Assembly (NCBI GenBank): GCA_016210295.1
Contig: JACQUM010000089.1
Coordinates: 1 to 15,338 of the forward strand
DNA length: 15,338 nucleotides
Direction of reading: 5' to 3'
Origin: Chloroflexota bacterium
Lineage (GTDB): Bacteria; Chloroflexota; Dehalococcoidia; UBA6926; JACQUM01
Part shown: positions 13,897-15,338 of the stretch, piece after piece
Layout: each line of letters opens with the position of its first letter
Numbering within the stretch: position 1 is the first letter of the stretch
Made by a program: the position numbers and the translations under genes
The notes under the pieces: generated by a model
Database searches by the model: none
What the model saw: the letters and a program-made list of their open reading frames with translations, nothing else
What the model was told of the DNA's origin: nothing

Positions 13897-14460
13897 TCAC
13901 CAGTCGACGGCTGCGGAGCGAAGGGGAGGCGGCTCCCAGGACCCTGGCCCCGTCGCCGCCACGCGCAACTTCCTGCCCGTCATCTCCGTGACGGTGGATG
14001 CCAGCGTCGCATGGTCCAGCAGCCCTGCCCACGTCCGGTAGATAGAGCCCTGCTCGTTGATAAACACGGTGGTCGGGAGACCCTTGACGCCGTAGGCAAT
14101 GGCGATCTCTCCCGTCGTGTCGGGGCCGACGGGGTAGGAGATGCCGAACTCCTGGATGAACTTCCGCGCCTCCGCCTCCGTGTCCTGGATATTCACGCCG
14201 ATGAAGACCAAGCCATCGCCTTTGTTCTCTTCGTAGAGTTTGACGAACGCGGGTATCTCCGCCCGGCACGGCGCGCACCATGAGGCCCAGAAGTTCAGGA
14301 CCACCGGCTTGCCTCGAAAGTCGGAGAGACTGAGCTTCTCGCCGCTGTAGAGGGAGAGGGAAAAGCCTGCTGGGGCGGCACAAGCCGAAAAGGCTAGCAG
14401 GGCAACGAGACCCCAAACCGCCCACCGTGCCCATCCCACCGCCCGCCTGGCCACTTTCAT
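13897..14460 (-). CDS. TlpA/ResA-type thioredoxin, probable lipoprotein
   Basis: This 187-aa extracytoplasmic thioredoxin begins MKVARRAVGWARWAVWGLVA followed by LLAFSACAAP. That is a signal peptide with a lipobox-like site before Cys27 (Phe at -3 is unusual), so it is likely lipid-anchored. The thioredoxin domain follows at once: LSLSDFRGKPVVLNFWASWC, with Cys62 and Cys65 in WCAPCR, then FIGVNIQDTEAEA, and cis-Pro129 in KGLPTTVFIN. The C-terminal tail (about 165-187) is Pro- and Trp-containing and not part of the fold. The ATG at 14460 has GGAGG 3-4 nt upstream. It appears to be the first gene of a minus-strand unit running through the second TlpA and sortase to the HMA gene. A role in disulfide reduction for cytochrome or copper-site assembly is inferred from family and neighbours. 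Confidence 0.9.
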   Translation of the reverse strand: MKVARRAVGWARWAVWGLVALLAFSACAAPAGFSLSLYSGEKLSLSDFRGKPVVLNFWASWCAPCRAEIPAFVKLYEENKGDGLVFIGVNIQDTEAEARKFIQEFGISYPVGPDTTGEIAIAYGVKGLPTTVFINEQGSIYRTWAGLLDHATLASTVTEMTGRKLRVAATGPGSWEPPPLRSAAVDW

Positions 14461-14503
14461 CGTCCTCCGCGTGTGCCGCCGACTGAGTTCCCCTCGCTAT
14501 CCT

Positions 14504-14531
14504 AGAATACGCGCTCCCGCTGGAAGGTAAA
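14504..14531 (-). promoter_or_regulatory. Possible promoter for the tlpA-sortase-HMA unit
   Basis: On the minus strand TTTACC (14526-14531) and TATTCT (14504-14509) are 16 bp apart, each a 4/6 match to sigma70 boxes. They sit 44 nt or more upstream of the first TlpA ATG. AAGTA and TACTT form a short inverted repeat just upstream, possibly an operator. Weak, shown because a promoter is expected here. Confidence 0.3.
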
Positions 14532-14616
14532 GTAGCCTCCGTTACTTCTCTCTCCGCGCCCGGAACCGTTCTAGACGTCCCGTGCCTCTGCCACTAGCCT
14601 ACTGAGAGAGACACCC

Positions 14617-14817
14617 ATGAAGAAAACGAAGACCAAGAGGACCGGGAGTCCCCCTCCCGGCCGCGGCACGGGGAGAGCCCCCGCTAGGTCCGACGGCTCG
14701 AAGGCTGTGTCACCGTGGGCGCGGGTCCCCATCGGCGTCTACATCGTCGTCATCACCAGCGTTTTCCTCGCCGTTCTAGTCTTCCTGGTCTACCTCGGCA
14801 ACCGTCCCACCTCTTGA
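14617..14817 (+). CDS. Small single-span membrane protein
   Basis: This 66-aa frame has a strongly basic, Ser/Pro/Gly-rich N-terminal half (MKKTKTKRTGSPPPGRGTGR) and one hydrophobic span VPIGVYIVVITSVFLAVLVF near residues 39-58, ending LVYLGNRPTS. The positive-inside rule predicts the N-terminus in the cytoplasm. GC-rich codon use and the clean single-span layout favour a real gene; the Shine-Dalgarno is weak (GAGAGAG). It is divergent from the TlpA gene and converges on the SCO gene with a 10-nt gap. Small one-helix subunits of haem-copper oxidases look similar, and SCO next door makes that idea attractive. There is no diagnostic motif, so function is unknown. Confidence 0.5.
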   Translation: MKKTKTKRTGSPPPGRGTGRAPARSDGSKAVSPWARVPIGVYIVVITSVFLAVLVFLVYLGNRPTS

Positions 14818-14827
14818 TGGTCCCCGT

Positions 14828-15338
14828 CTAGCCGCCCTCTCCCAGAACCTCCCGCAGGCGTTTGACCAGGATGTCGCTCAGGGGCGGGGCCCACGAGGCA
14901 GGCAAACCGCCCTCCAAGGGCATGGAGACATACCAGCGCCTCTGCCCCGTTTGGTCGATAATGTACATACCAGGAGTGTGCGCGACCTCCCCCGCTTTGT
15001 CCGGCTTCGGTTCCGTCGCGATGAAATAGCCGCTCATGACAGCCTCCGTCTCCTGAGCGCTGCCCCTGAGAAAATGCCAGTTCCGCATCTGGGCCATGCC
15101 CCACTTCTCCGTCGCGGCGACAACGTCGGCAGGCTGGCTCGCCTCCGGGTTCACGTCGATGGCGAGGAAAGCGACGCGATCCGCATCTCCACCGAGGGCC
15201 TCACCCGCCACGCGAAAGTGAAGGGCTGTCAAGGGGCAGACATCGGTGCAGCGAGGGTCCAGGAAGGCGAGGGCGACCGCCTTCCCGCGAAAGTCCGAGA
15301 GGGCTACGGACTCCCCACGGTGATCGGTCAGGCGGAAG
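14828..15338 (-). CDS. SCO1/SenC family copper chaperone, C-terminal part (cut by window edge)
   Basis: SCO proteins deliver copper to the CuA site of cytochrome c oxidase on the outer face of the membrane. The window holds about 170 residues: the thioredoxin-like strand FRLTDHRGESVALSDFRGKA, the copper-binding CxxxC in DPRCTDVCPLT (codons at 15248-15250 and 15236-15238), FLAIDVNPEAS, and the conserved histidine in VAHTPGMYIIDQTGQ. CxxxC plus distal His is the diagnostic SCO triad. A start shown by naive reading at 15232 would remove the CxxxC and is wrong; the frame continues past 15338. The signal or anchor segment is outside the window. Co-orientation with two TlpA genes is meaningful, because TlpA-type thioredoxins reduce SCO and CuA in known systems. 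Confidence 0.92.
   Translation of the reverse strand, partial: FRLTDHRGESVALSDFRGKAVALAFLDPRCTDVCPLTALHFRVAGEALGGDADRVAFLAIDVNPEASQPADVVAATEKWGMAQMRNWHFLRGSAQETEAVMSGYFIATEPKPDKAGEVAHTPGMYIIDQTGQRRWYVSMPLEGGLPASWAPPLSDILVKRLREVLGEGG

Noticed and set aside
1..15338. CRISPR arrays, tRNA, rRNA or insertion sequences
   Set aside because: No regularly spaced direct repeats, cloverleaf patterns, rRNA motifs or transposase genes were seen in reading the window.

Overview
The window comes from a GC-rich bacterial chromosome. Most genes have GC-rich third codon positions, with starts and stops overlapping by a few bases. My best guess at the lineage is Chloroflexota (Dehalococcoidia-like). It rests on a pyrR-pyrB-pyrC-carA operon with a PyrR attenuator, a pseudopilin cluster, a lone sortase and a two-subunit ADP-forming acyl-CoA synthetase. 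I could not test it by search, so treat it as low confidence.

Positions 1-6542 (minus strand) hold the pyrimidine operon: promoter, PyrR attenuator, pyrR, pyrB, pyrC, carA and the N-terminal part of carB. pyrR to carA abut or overlap by 4 nt. carA and carB are then separated by about 1.27 kb of lower-GC DNA. This carries a VapB-like ribbon-helix-helix gene with no VapC and a PD-(D/E)XK nuclease-like gene, both co-oriented with the operon. The attenuator can be read almost completely: a PyrR-binding hairpin, a 9-nt antiterminator pairing, and a 12-bp terminator whose 3' arm also carries the pyrR Shine-Dalgarno.

Positions 6543-9559 (plus strand) hold an intergenic stretch, a small excisionase-type HTH gene, two type IV pseudopilin-like genes and a large PilX/GspK-like protein. 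The last has a calcium-loop-like motif and two DUF11-like Ig-fold segments, and may be a pilus-tip or surface adhesin.

Positions 9624-11923 (minus strand) hold an ADP-forming acyl-CoA synthetase, beta subunit then alpha subunit, behind a good sigma70-type promoter.

Positions 11960-15338 are mainly minus strand. They hold two tandem TlpA-type thioredoxins, a sortase, and a short heavy-metal-associated (HMA) domain gene that ordinary gene calling misses, because an in-frame TGA sits exactly at the second cysteine of its metal-binding CxxC motif (CxxU if read as selenocysteine). A plus-strand small membrane protein and the C-terminal part of a SCO1/SenC protein close the window. TlpA, SCO and HMA genes together suggest copper handling and disulfide reduction outside the membrane, for example during cytochrome oxidase CuA assembly. 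The possible CxxU HMA selenoprotein is the most interesting item here.
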